The notes under the pieces: model-generated
Told to the model about the DNA's origin: nothing
The model's database searches: none
Seen by the model: only the letters and a program-made list of their open reading frames with translations
Part shown: positions 41,574-49,363 of the stretch, one piece after another
How positions within the stretch are numbered: position 1 is the first letter of the stretch
How the letters are laid out: the number at the start of each line of letters is the position of its first letter
Translations under genes and position numbers: made by a program
NCBI GenBank assembly: GCA_048184675.1
Contig: DBEYYM010000006.1
Span: 1 to 64,000, forward strand
Source of the DNA: Evtepia sp048184675
GTDB taxonomy: Bacteria > Bacillota > Clostridia > Oscillospirales > Oscillospiraceae
Reading direction: 5' to 3'
DNA: 64,000 nt

Positions 41574-41785
41574 AGCCGGGTAGGCTGCCCGCCCGGCGAG
41601 GGCATACCACGGCGCAGTGTGCGCCATGGCCCGTTCCCGGCCCTCCGGGCCGGATCACCCAGTGATAGGGCACGGGCACACCCCCCACGTGGCAGGCTCG
41701 CAACCACCCCCGCTCCCGGCCCCCAGGGCCGGATCCCACCCCCGGCGCAGCATGCGCCCATCCCCACACCAACTAGGAGGTCCCT

Positions 41786-42232
41786 ATGGAATATCAACTG
41801 GTCCCCATGGACCGCTCCCACCTGTCCGGCGTAGCCGAGCTGGAGCGGCTCTGCTTCTCCACCCCCTGGAACGAGGCCATGCTGGAGGAGGAACTCTTTA
41901 ACCCCACCGCCTCTTTCATTGTGGCCGAAGGGCCCGAAGGGGAGGTGCTGGGCTATGCCGGCCTCCATGTGGTCCTGGACGAGGGCTACATCGATAACGT
42001 GGCCGTCCGCCCCTCCTGCCGCCGGCAGGGGATTGCCGACCGGCTGCTGGACGTGTTCTGCCGGTTTGGCCAGGCCCACCTGGCTTTTTTGACCTTGGAG
42101 GTCCGCCCCTCCAACACCGCCGCTGTGGCCCTGTATGAAAAGCACGGCTTTCAGGAGGCCGGGCGGCGGAAGGATTACTATGAAACCCCCAGGGAGGACG
42201 CCCTGCTGCTGACCCGGGCGTTTCCCAAGTGA
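41786..42232 (+). CDS. rimI: Ribosomal protein S18 alanine N-acetyltransferase
   Basis: A 148-residue GNAT acetyltransferase of the RimI type, adding acetyl to the N-terminus of S18. Acetyl-CoA motif A is visible as DNVAVRPSCRRQGIADRLL near residue 75, and the RimI-typical FLTLEVRPSNTAAVALYEKH with GFQEAGRRKDYY follows. AGGAGG precedes the ATG. It overlaps the next acetyltransferase, and tsaD follows; rimI-tsaD neighbourhood is common in Firmicutes and supports the call. Confidence 0.92.
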   Translation: MEYQLVPMDRSHLSGVAELERLCFSTPWNEAMLEEELFNPTASFIVAEGPEGEVLGYAGLHVVLDEGYIDNVAVRPSCRRQGIADRLLDVFCRFGQAHLAFLTLEVRPSNTAAVALYEKHGFQEAGRRKDYYETPREDALLLTRAFPK

Positions 42233-42879
42233 GGCTGGAGGAACTGACCCTCTCCCAGCTGAAATGGCTCCACCGCCAGGAGCTGCGGGAGGCCTTTCCC
42301 CGCCAGGAGCTCAAGCCCTTTGCCGCCATGAAAAAGCTGGTCCAGGCGGGGGCCTATCACCCGGTGGGCGCCTGGGAGGGGGAGGACCTAGTGGGCTATG
42401 CCCTGCTGTGGGAGAGCCCCGGGGGGAGGTATGTCCTCATTGACTACCTGGGGGTCACCGCAGCCCGCCGCAACGGCGGCTTGGGCGGGGAACTGCTCCG
42501 GCAGCTCCGGGAGAGATTTGCGGCGCGGGATGGCATCCTCGTGGAGACCGAGGTCCCTGAGGGAGGCGCGGAGGACGCCCTGCGCCGCCGGCGGATGGAC
42601 TTTTACCGCCGCAATGGCTTCACTTTTTTGGACTATGACTGCGTCCTCTTCGGGGTCCGCTACGCCGTGTGCCTGTGCTCCCCCAACGGAAAGGGGACCC
42701 AGGCAGAGACCATGGCCGCCCACCAGGCCCTCTACGCCTCTCAGTTTGCCCGGTGGGCTTATAACCGCTTTATTCAGATCCCCCGGGACCCGAACCGGCC
42801 CTTGCAGCCCCCGGAATCCTGGGCGGATCAGACCACCCTCCCCGGCCTGGAGGAGGACGAGAAAGGAAGAGAACGATGA
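42229..42879 (+). CDS. GNAT-family N-acetyltransferase
   Basis: A 216-residue acetyltransferase with motif A in LGVTAARRNGGLGGELLRQL near residue 80 and FYRRNGFTFLDYDC near 125. The C-terminal 75 residues (from about 145) extend beyond a minimal GNAT domain. Start is GTG at 42229, overlapping the rimI stop by four bases; its stop overlaps the tsaD start. The substrate is unknown; its tight position between rimI and tsaD suggests translation- or tRNA-related modification, which is inference only. Confidence 0.82.
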   Translation: MRLEELTLSQLKWLHRQELREAFPRQELKPFAAMKKLVQAGAYHPVGAWEGEDLVGYALLWESPGGRYVLIDYLGVTAARRNGGLGGELLRQLRERFAARDGILVETEVPEGGAEDALRRRRMDFYRRNGFTFLDYDCVLFGVRYAVCLCSPNGKGTQAETMAAHQALYASQFARWAYNRFIQIPRDPNRPLQPPESWADQTTLPGLEEDEKGRER

Positions 42880-43898
42880 TTATTATGGCAGTGGAGTCCT
42901 CCTGCGACGAGACGGCAGTGGCCCTGGTCCAGGACGGCCGCACGGTGCTGGCCGACTGCATCGCCTCCTCGGTGGAGATGCACAAGCTCTATGGGGGCGT
43001 GGTGCCCGAAATCGCCTCCCGGAAGCACATTGAGGTGATCTCCCAGCTGGCTGACCAGGCCCTGGCCCAGGCGGGGCTGGGCCGGAAGGACATCGACGCT
43101 GTGGCGGTGACCTACGCCCCCGGCCTTATTGGCGCGGTGCTGGTGGGGGTGAACTTCGCCAAGTCGGTGGCTTACGCGCTGGGGGTTCCGCTGATCCCCG
43201 TCCACCATGTCCGGGGACACATCGCCGCCAACTACATTGCCCACCCGGAGCTGGAGCCCCCCTTTGTCTGCCTGTGCGTGTCGGGGGGGACCTCCCTGAT
43301 TGTGGACGTGAGAGGGTACACCGATATGGCCATTTTGGGGGCCACCCGGGACGATGCGGCCGGGGAGTGTTTTGACAAAATCGCCCGGGTCATGGGCCTG
43401 GGCTACCCCGGCGGGGGCCCCTTGGACCGGGCCTCCCAGGGTGGGGATGACAAGGCATTTCACTTGCCGCGGGTTCACATTCAGGACGCCCCCCTGGACA
43501 TGTCCTTCTCGGGCCTGAAAACCGCCATGCTGAACCTGATCCACAACGCCCAGCAGAAGGGGGAGGACCTGCCTGTGGCCGATCTGGCTGCCTCTTTCTC
43601 CGCCGCCGTCAGCGACGAGCTGGTCCCCCGGACCATGGCCGCTGCCCGGGACCTGGGCTATGGCAAGGTGGCGGTGGTGGGGGGCGTGGCCGCCAACTCC
43701 CGGATCCGCCGGGACCTGGAGCAGGCCTGCCGGCAAGCCGGCTGCACCCTGTACCTGCCTCCCCTGAAGCTCTGCGGGGACAACGGCAGCATGATCGGCA
43801 GCCAAGGATACTATGAGTACCTGGCCGGCACCCGGGCGGGCACGGACCTGAACGCCTACGCCAACCGGGAGATCTCCCGGGCCTATTCCCCCCGCTAA
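42876..43898 (+). CDS. tsaD: tRNA t6A37 threonylcarbamoyltransferase subunit TsaD
   Basis: Transfers the threonylcarbamoyl group to A37 of ANN-decoding tRNAs. The 340-residue ASKHA-fold protein shows AVESSCDETAVALV at the N-terminus, the metal-binding HHVRGHIAANY near residue 110, the loop CVSGGTSLIVDV near 132, and the C-terminal VVGGVAANSRIRRDLE and GDNGSMI. All expected motifs are intact. MtaB, encoded at 4.7 kb, acts on its product. The ATG overlaps the preceding stop. Confidence 0.97.
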   Translation: MIIMAVESSCDETAVALVQDGRTVLADCIASSVEMHKLYGGVVPEIASRKHIEVISQLADQALAQAGLGRKDIDAVAVTYAPGLIGAVLVGVNFAKSVAYALGVPLIPVHHVRGHIAANYIAHPELEPPFVCLCVSGGTSLIVDVRGYTDMAILGATRDDAAGECFDKIARVMGLGYPGGGPLDRASQGGDDKAFHLPRVHIQDAPLDMSFSGLKTAMLNLIHNAQQKGEDLPVADLAASFSAAVSDELVPRTMAAARDLGYGKVAVVGGVAANSRIRRDLEQACRQAGCTLYLPPLKLCGDNGSMIGSQGYYEYLAGTRAGTDLNAYANREISRAYSPR

Positions 43899-43923
43899 GG
43901 GGTGTTTTGCACACCTTTCCACA

Positions 43924-43985
43924 GGAATGTGGAAAAACCGGTGGAAAGTGTGGATAACTTTCTGTAGAATTTGTAACCGTTTTGA
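43924..43985. repeat. 62-bp dispersed repeat, copy 1
   Basis: Begins GGAATGTGGAAAAACCGGTG and ends GTAACCGTTTTGA; 56 of 62 bases match 55918-55979 in the same orientation. Copy 1 contains TGTGGATAA (43949-43957), the complement of a DnaA box, and an adjacent TTTCCAC-AGGAAT-GTGGAAA hairpin. It follows tsaD. Confidence 0.7.
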
Positions 43986-43994
43986 TAAAATTTT

Positions 43995-44030
43995 GGGGCG
44001 AACCCCTTGAAAATCAGGGGGTTCGCCCCA
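43995..44030 (+). terminator. Hairpin after tsaD
   Basis: GGGGCGAACCCC ... GGGGTTCGCCCC, 12-bp stem; the downstream T-run is weak (AGTATAC), so termination is uncertain. Confidence 0.6.
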
Positions 44031-44057
44031 GTATACACTTGGTATAGAAAAAATTAG

Positions 44058-44086
44058 TTGACGGAGCGGGGGTTTCGTGCTAAAAT
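44058..44086 (+). promoter_or_regulatory. Promoter of tRNA-Thr
   Basis: TTGACG (44058-44063), 17 bases, TAAAAT (44081-44086), 16 bases ahead of the tRNA. Confidence 0.8.
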
Positions 44087-44101
44087 AACTTCTGCAAATT
44101 T

Positions 44102-44177
44102 GCTACTGTAGCGTAGTTGGTAGCGCAATTGATTCGTAATCAATAGGTCGCCGGTTCGAGTCCGGCCAGTAGCTCCA
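44102..44177 (+). tRNA. tRNA-Thr (anticodon CGU)
   Basis: A complete 76-base cloverleaf: acceptor GCTACTG pairs with CAGTAGC, anticodon stem ATTGA/TCAAT encloses TTCGTAA (anticodon CGT, reading ACG), T arm GCCGG-TTCGAGT-CCGGC, and CCA is encoded. Its ANN codon class makes A37 a substrate of TsaD and MtaB. It has its own promoter and terminator. Confidence 0.95.
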
Positions 44178-44233
44178 GGCCCTATGGGATCTGCATGAGG
44201 GGGTTCCCGCCTCAGGTTCCATAGGGCCTTTTC
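44178..44233 (+). terminator. Terminator after tRNA-Thr
   Basis: GGCCCTATGG (44178-44187) / CCATAGGGCC (44219-44228) with an inner TGAGG/CCTCA stem, followed by TTTTCC. Confidence 0.85.
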
Positions 44234-44267
44234 CTGTCTTTTTGGGAAGAAAAGAGGTGGGGGAAGC

Positions 44268-44296
44268 TTGCATTCTGTTTGGACTTATGATATCCT
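44268..44296 (+). promoter_or_regulatory. Promoter of the ABC/ECF operon
   Basis: TTGCAT (44268-44273), 17 bases, TATCCT (44291-44296). The predicted start lies about 36 bases before the operator dyad. A short GC stem and T-run (44301-44331) follows the start. Confidence 0.55.
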
Positions 44297-44338
44297 AAAT
44301 GGACAGAGCGCCGTGGGAGGCGTCTTTTTTAACGGGTG

Positions 44339-44358
44339 GAGTTAGCGAATACTAACTC
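44339..44358. promoter_or_regulatory. Operator-like dyad of the ABC/ECF operon
   Basis: GAGTTAG-CGAATA-CTAACTC, a perfect 7+7 dyad, 32 bases before the first start codon. It shares AGTTAG-N6-CTAACT with the dyad before the LytTR gene (24262-24279). Size and spacing resemble sites of metal-responsive repressors such as the DtxR class; the regulator is not in this window. Confidence 0.65.
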
Positions 44359-44390
44359 TATGAATCGAAAAAACGGAGTGGTGGCAGAGG

Positions 44391-46130
44391 ATGATGATAA
44401 ACAAGCGGCTGATCGGCGCGGTCAGCGAAAGCAAGAAATATGTGGCGGGCAATGTGCTGTTTCAGTGGATCTCCCTGGTGGCCAACATCGCCATGATGGT
44501 GGCGGTGACCAGGCTGCTGGAGGGGCTCTATGAGCACACAGCCGGCCCCGCGGACTTTGGGGTGACCCTGGGGGTGGGCGTTTTGGCCGTTTGCATCCGC
44601 TTTGTGTGCGCCACCCAGGCCAGCCGGATGGGGTATCTGTCCTCTCAGGCGGTGAAGAAAACCCTGCGGGCAAAGATCTATGAAAAGCTGCTGAGGCTGG
44701 GGACCTCTTACCGGGAGCAGGTGAAGACCTCAGAAATCGTGCAGGTGGCCGTGGAGGGCGTGGACCAGCTGGAGACCTACTTTGGGGCCTATCTGCCCCA
44801 GTTTTTCTATGCCATGCTGGCGCCCCTGACCCTGTTTGTGGTGCTGGCGGTGGTCAACGTGCCTGCGGCCCTGGTGCTGCTGGTCTGCGTGCCCCTGATC
44901 CCGGTGGCCATTGCGGCGGTGCAGACCTGGGCCAAAAAGCTGCTGTCCAAATACTGGGGCCAGTACACGGCCCTGGGGGACACCTTTTTGGAAAACCTTC
45001 AAGGGCTGACCACCTTAAAAATCTACCAGGCCGACCAGTATAAGCGGGAGGTGATGCAGGAGGAGTCCGAGCACTTCCGCAAGATCACCATGAAGGTGCT
45101 GACCATGCAGCTCAACTCCATCACCATCATGGACCTCATTGCCTACGGCGGCGCCGGGTTGGGGATGATCCTGGCCATTACTCAGTTCCGAGGGGGCCAC
45201 GTCTCTCTGGGGGGCTGCCTGCTCATTATCCTGCTGGCGGCGGACTTCTTTATCCCCATGCGCCAGCTGGGCAGCTTTTTCCACATCGCCATGAACGGCA
45301 TGGCGGCCAGCGACAAAATCTTCCGCCTGCTGGACCTGCCCGAGGACCGGGGCCGGGGCACCGTCCCCGTGCCAGCGGACCACAGCATCACCTGCACCGG
45401 GCTGGGCTTTGCCTATGAAGCCCAGCGGGAGATCCTCCAGGGGGTAGACCTGGAGCTCCCCAAGGGGAGCTTCGTCTCCCTGGTGGGGGAAAGCGGCAGC
45501 GGGAAATCTACCCTGGCTGCCATCCTCATGGGGCGGAACAAGGGCTACACCGGCTCAGTGACCCTGGGGGGCGTGGAGCTGCGGGACCTGGCGGAAGAGG
45601 ACCTGATGAAGCAGGTGACCTACATTGGCCACAACAGCTACCTCTTTAAGGGGACCGTTCGGGAGAACCTGTGTATGGGCAAGGCCGAGGCCACCGAGGA
45701 AGAGCTGTGGGCCGTGCTGGAGAAAACCAAGCTGGCCGACTTCCTGCGCAGCGAGCAGGGGCTGGAGACCCCCCTGGCGGAGAAGGCTTCCAACCTCTCC
45801 GGGGGTCAGTGCCAGCGCCTGGCCCTGGCCCGGGCCCTGCTCCACGACAGCCCGGTGTACCTCTTTGACGAGGCCACTTCCAACATCGATGCGGAAAGTG
45901 AAAACGATATCATGGAGCAAATCCACGCCTTGGCCCGGGAGAAAACCGTCCTCTTGATCTCCCACCGCCTGGCCAACGTGGTGGCTTCGGACAGAATCTA
46001 TGTGCTGGACCAGGGCCGGGTGACCCAGGCGGGGACCCACGACCAGCTGCTGGCCCAGGGGGGCAGCTACGCCAAGCTGTGGACGGCCCAGCAAAGCCTG
46101 GAGCACTATGGAAAGGAGGGGACGGCATGA
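44391..46130 (+). CDS. ABC half-transporter, first of a heterodimer
   Basis: A 579-residue exporter-fold ABC protein: six membrane segments (about 20-320), then the nucleotide-binding domain with Walker A GESGSGKST near 368, signature LSGGQCQRLALARAL near 468 and Walker B VYLFDEATSNID. It overlaps a second half-transporter by four bases, so they probably form a heterodimer. Genes of this fold can act as siderophore importers (YbtPQ, IrtAB type); the ECF genes in the same operon make uptake plausible here. Start ATG at 44391 with a weak AGAGG. Confidence 0.88.
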   Translation: MMINKRLIGAVSESKKYVAGNVLFQWISLVANIAMMVAVTRLLEGLYEHTAGPADFGVTLGVGVLAVCIRFVCATQASRMGYLSSQAVKKTLRAKIYEKLLRLGTSYREQVKTSEIVQVAVEGVDQLETYFGAYLPQFFYAMLAPLTLFVVLAVVNVPAALVLLVCVPLIPVAIAAVQTWAKKLLSKYWGQYTALGDTFLENLQGLTTLKIYQADQYKREVMQEESEHFRKITMKVLTMQLNSITIMDLIAYGGAGLGMILAITQFRGGHVSLGGCLLIILLAADFFIPMRQLGSFFHIAMNGMAASDKIFRLLDLPEDRGRGTVPVPADHSITCTGLGFAYEAQREILQGVDLELPKGSFVSLVGESGSGKSTLAAILMGRNKGYTGSVTLGGVELRDLAEEDLMKQVTYIGHNSYLFKGTVRENLCMGKAEATEEELWAVLEKTKLADFLRSEQGLETPLAEKASNLSGGQCQRLALARALLHDSPVYLFDEATSNIDAESENDIMEQIHALAREKTVLLISHRLANVVASDRIYVLDQGRVTQAGTHDQLLAQGGSYAKLWTAQQSLEHYGKEGTA

Positions 46131-47785
46131 AACGGCGAAGCGGATTTCAAGTGATGGCCCGGCTCATTGGCCTGGTGAAGCCTCTGACCGGCTTTATGGT
46201 GCTGGCCATTTTGATGGGGCTGGTGGGCCACCTGTGCGCCGCCTTCCTGACGGTGCTGGGGGGCTATGGCGTGCTGGGGCTGCTGGGCTTTTCCGTGCCC
46301 CTTTCCCTGGGCTGGATTTTTGGGGGCATTCTCCTGTGCGCCCTGGCCCGGGGTCTGCTGCGGTATGGGGAGCAGGCCTGCAACCACTTTATCGCCTTTA
46401 AGCTGCTGGCCCTGCTCCGGGACCGGGTCTTTCAGGCCCTGCGGAAGCTATGCCCGGCCAAGCTGGAGGGGAAGGACAAGGGGGATTTGATCTCCGTCAT
46501 CACCTCAGACATTGAGCTGCTGGAGGTCTTTTACGCCCACACCATTTCTCCCTCGGCCATTGCCCTGCTGTTTTCCCTGGTGCTGTGCCTGTTCATCGGC
46601 AGCTTCCACTGGCTGCTGGGCCTGCTGGCCCTGGGGGCCTACCTGGTGGTGGGGGTGGCCATCCCCTTGGGCATCTCCAAGGCCAGCGGGGACGACGGCC
46701 TGCGCTTTCGCACCAAGTCCGGCCAGCTGAGCAGCTTCGTGCTGGACAGCATGCGGGGCCTGTCTGAAACCCTGCAGTACGGCCAGGGTAAGGCCCGGCT
46801 GGAGGAGATGAACCGCAGAACCGAGTCCCTCTCCCAGGAGGAACAGCGGATGAAAAAGATCGCCGGCCGGAACGTGGCCCTGACCAACACGGTGATCCTG
46901 CTCTTCGACCTGGCCATGCTCTGCGGAGCGGGGCTGCTGTATCAGCGGGGGGCGGTGGACTTTTCCGGCGTCCTCATCCCCACCCTGGCCCTCATGAGTT
47001 CCTTTGGTCCGGTGGTGGCCCTGGCCAATTTGGGCAGCACCCTGCAAAACACCTTTGCCGCCGGCAACCGGGTGCTGGACATTCTGGAGGAGACCCCCGC
47101 CGTGGAGGAGATTACCGGCCAGCCGCCGGTGACCTTCCAGGGGGCCCAGGTGGACCAGGTGACCTTTGCCTATGGGGAGGAGACCATCCTCTCTGACTTC
47201 TCCCTGGAGATCCCCGAAAACCAGGTGGTGGGCATTGTGGGCAAGAGCGGCAGCGGCAAATCCACCCTGCTGAAGCTCCTTATGCGGTTCTGGAAGGTGG
47301 AGCAGGGGGATATCCGCCTCTCCGGCCGGTCCATCGGGCAGATTAACACCGGGAACCTGCGGGACCTGGAGAGCTTTGTCACCCAGGAAACCCACCTGTT
47401 TCACGACAGCATCCGCAACAACCTGCGCATCGCCAAGCTGGACGCCACCGACGAGGAAATCCAGCGGGCCTGCCAAAAGGCCTCGGTGCACCAGTTTATC
47501 CTCAGCCTGCCGCAGGGCTATGATACCCCGGTGGGGGAGCTAGGGGACACCCTCTCCGGCGGCGAGCGCCAGCGGCTGGGCCTGGCCCGGGCCTTTCTCC
47601 ACGACGCCCCCTTCCTGCTGCTGGATGAGCCCACCAGCAACCTGGACAGCCTGAACGAAGGGGTCATCCTCAAGTCCCTCCGGGAGGAACGGGGGGAGAA
47701 AACGGTGGTGCTGGTCTCCCACCGGGAATCCACCATGGGGATTGCCGACCAGGTCTACACGGTGGCCCAGGGGAGGATGAGCTGA
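46127..47785 (+). CDS. ABC half-transporter, second of a heterodimer
   Basis: A 552-residue partner of the preceding gene: membrane domain about 15-300, Walker A GKSGSGKSTLLK, signature LSGGERQRLGLARAF and Walker B FLLLDEPTSNLD, so both ATP sites look intact. The ATG at 46127 overlaps the previous stop, with GGAGGGG upstream. The YgbA-like gene starts on its last base, indicating tight translational coupling. Confidence 0.88.
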   Translation: MKRRSGFQVMARLIGLVKPLTGFMVLAILMGLVGHLCAAFLTVLGGYGVLGLLGFSVPLSLGWIFGGILLCALARGLLRYGEQACNHFIAFKLLALLRDRVFQALRKLCPAKLEGKDKGDLISVITSDIELLEVFYAHTISPSAIALLFSLVLCLFIGSFHWLLGLLALGAYLVVGVAIPLGISKASGDDGLRFRTKSGQLSSFVLDSMRGLSETLQYGQGKARLEEMNRRTESLSQEEQRMKKIAGRNVALTNTVILLFDLAMLCGAGLLYQRGAVDFSGVLIPTLALMSSFGPVVALANLGSTLQNTFAAGNRVLDILEETPAVEEITGQPPVTFQGAQVDQVTFAYGEETILSDFSLEIPENQVVGIVGKSGSGKSTLLKLLMRFWKVEQGDIRLSGRSIGQINTGNLRDLESFVTQETHLFHDSIRNNLRIAKLDATDEEIQRACQKASVHQFILSLPQGYDTPVGELGDTLSGGERQRLGLARAFLHDAPFLLLDEPTSNLDSLNEGVILKSLREERGEKTVVLVSHRESTMGIADQVYTVAQGRMS

Positions 47786-48129
47786 TGGGACGGCAAACAG
47801 AGAGCAAACGGGAGCGGGAAAAGGAGCTAGTCTCCCAAATGATCGCCCTGTACTGCCGCAAGCAGCACCACACCAAGGGGACCCTGTGCCCCCAGTGCGC
47901 TGCCCTGACGGCCTACGCCAGGCAGCGCAGCGACAAGTGCCCCTTTATGGAGACCAAGACCTTTTGTTCCAACTGCAAGGTGCACTGCTACAAGCCGGAC
48001 ATGCGGGAGCGTATCCGCCAGGTGATGGCCTTTTCTGGCCCGCGGATGCTGTTCCACCACCCGGCGGCGGCCCTGCGCCATGTGATAGAAACCAAACGAG
48101 AAAAGAAAGCATTGGAGGAGAAACCATGA
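47785..48129 (+). CDS. YgbA-like Cys-rich protein (nitrous oxide-stimulated promoter family)
   Basis: A 114-residue protein with cysteines in LCPQCAALTAYARQRSDKCP and FCSNCKVHCYKPDMRERI, then FSGPRMLFHHPAAALRHV, the pattern of the YgbA family whose E. coli gene responds to nitric-oxide stress. Seven Cys suggest metal or FeS binding. It sits between the ABC heterodimer and the ECF genes, overlapping its neighbours on both sides, so a role in handling the imported metal or cofactor is an attractive but unproven idea. Confidence 0.82.
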   Translation: MGRQTESKREREKELVSQMIALYCRKQHHTKGTLCPQCAALTAYARQRSDKCPFMETKTFCSNCKVHCYKPDMRERIRQVMAFSGPRMLFHHPAAALRHVIETKREKKALEEKP

Positions 48130-48689
48130 GAGAAAAGATTTTCCAGCCCTTTCAGGTGAAGGACATCGTCTTTTTGGCCATTATCTCGGCCGTGACCCTG
48201 TGTACCTGCGCCGTCATGCCCCTGGTGGCCAGCTTGCAGACGGTGATCTTTGGCATTGCCCAGGTGATTACCAGCTTGCAGATCGCCCTCTTTTTTGCCA
48301 TCGGCCTGATGAAAATTCGGAAGGTGGGGTCCCTGTTTATCATGGCCCTGCTGACGGGGCTCTTCCAGCTGCTCATGGCCCCGCCCATGTTCTTTTCCAA
48401 TGTGATCATCGGGCTGGTGCTGGAGGTTTTGGTGGTTTTGATTTTCCGGGGCTACCAGAGCAACAAGGCCATTTTCTTTGCAGTGGTGCTCTATAACCCC
48501 CTGTCCCTGCCCATTAACTATCTGTATAACCTTCTCTTTGGCCGGGAGGCCATGGTGGCGGTGGCCACCAAGGCGCCCTGGATCACCGTGGCCATGACCC
48601 TGGTGGTCATCGGCCTATCTGCCCTGGGGGCCTGGCTGGGCATGAAGATTTCCAAGGAACTGAAAAAGTCGGGAGCGATGAAAAAGTGA
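48126..48689 (+). CDS. ECF transporter S component (MptD-like)
   Basis: A 187-residue membrane protein with five to six hydrophobic segments, beginning MREKIFQPFQVKDIVFLAII. It is the substrate-binding S subunit of an energy-coupling-factor importer of the MptD-like type. T and A subunits follow with four-base overlaps, so it has a dedicated energy module (group I ECF). The substrate is not predictable from sequence; operon context favours a metal chelate or haem-like compound. Confidence 0.82.
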   Translation: MREKIFQPFQVKDIVFLAIISAVTLCTCAVMPLVASLQTVIFGIAQVITSLQIALFFAIGLMKIRKVGSLFIMALLTGLFQLLMAPPMFFSNVIIGLVLEVLVVLIFRGYQSNKAIFFAVVLYNPLSLPINYLYNLLFGREAMVAVATKAPWITVAMTLVVIGLSALGAWLGMKISKELKKSGAMKK

Positions 48690-49363
48690 GCGAGAAGTTG
48701 CTGGCCAAGCGCCCCATCTATCCCCTGGTGGGGCTGCTGGGCTCGGTCCTCATTATTGTCTTTGGCATTGTGACGGCCAAGAGCCCCAACTGCCTTTGGT
48801 TCCTGCTGGCCATGTGGGTGGTGCTGCTGGCCTTTGGTTACTGGCGGGCCTGCCTGGCGGTGGTGCCGGTGGCGGTGGTTTTCTGCGCCATTTTCGGGGG
48901 GATTACTTATGCCATCTCCGGGGATCCCCAGGCCACCGGGGCGGCGGTGAACCGCATCCTGGCCGTCTGCGTGGCGGTGATTCTGGGGCTGGCCCTGCCC
49001 CCCATTGTGCTGGTGCGGAACTTCTCCACCCTGAAGCTGCCCCGGATGATTACCCTGGGCATGATGATTACCCTGACCTTCTTCCCTCTGCTGGGGGGCG
49101 AGGTGCGCCAGGTACGGGAGGCCATGAAGACCCGGGGAGCAGGGAGCCTGCTGAGCCCCCAGATCCTTTACCGGGCCTTTCTGATCCCCCTGATTATGCG
49201 CCTGGTGAACATTTCCGACACCCTGGCCCTGTCGGTGGAGACCCGGGGCTTTGACAAGGACTCTATGGACTACTCCGTTTATAAAACGGTGAAGCTGCGG
49301 GCAGCGGACCTTCTTTTCCTCTTGCTGGTGCTGGCAGGAGCGGGATTGGCGGTGGTGTTATGA
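48686..49363 (+). CDS. ECF transporter T component (CbiQ-like)
   Basis: A 225-residue transmembrane coupling subunit, with five to six membrane segments and the T-component coupling helices around VREAMKTRGAGSL near residue 145 and LSVETRGFDKDS near 185, carrying the characteristic A-R-G motifs that contact the ATPases. GTG start at 48686 overlaps the S gene; its stop overlaps the ATPase gene. Confidence 0.88.
   Translation: MSEKLLAKRPIYPLVGLLGSVLIIVFGIVTAKSPNCLWFLLAMWVVLLAFGYWRACLAVVPVAVVFCAIFGGITYAISGDPQATGAAVNRILAVCVAVILGLALPPIVLVRNFSTLKLPRMITLGMMITLTFFPLLGGEVRQVREAMKTRGAGSLLSPQILYRAFLIPLIMRLVNISDTLALSVETRGFDKDSMDYSVYKTVKLRAADLLFLLLVLAGAGLAVVL

Larger units (their letters stand above)
40865..41785. 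repeat. Repeat-rich gene-free region between polA and rimI
   Basis: A 920-base GC-rich gap without a supported gene. It has four copies of CCGGCCC-N3-GGGCCGG (40916-40932, 40992-41008, 41637-41653, 41716-41732), two of GCGCAG-TG/CA-TGCGCC (41612-41625, 41745-41758) and an inverted pair of about 72 bp, 41056-41127 versus 41503-41573, roughly 80% identical when one is reversed. The 375 bases between the arms look unrelated to genes. Confidence 0.75.

Noticed and set aside
43949..43957. DnaA-box match as evidence for a replication origin
   Set aside because: A single box without clustered boxes, AT-rich unwinding region or dnaA/dnaN genes nearby; kept only as part of a dispersed repeat.
44360..44533. 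Frame starting with ATG at about 44360, just after the operator dyad
   Set aside because: No ribosome site, and it runs into the first ABC gene in another frame.
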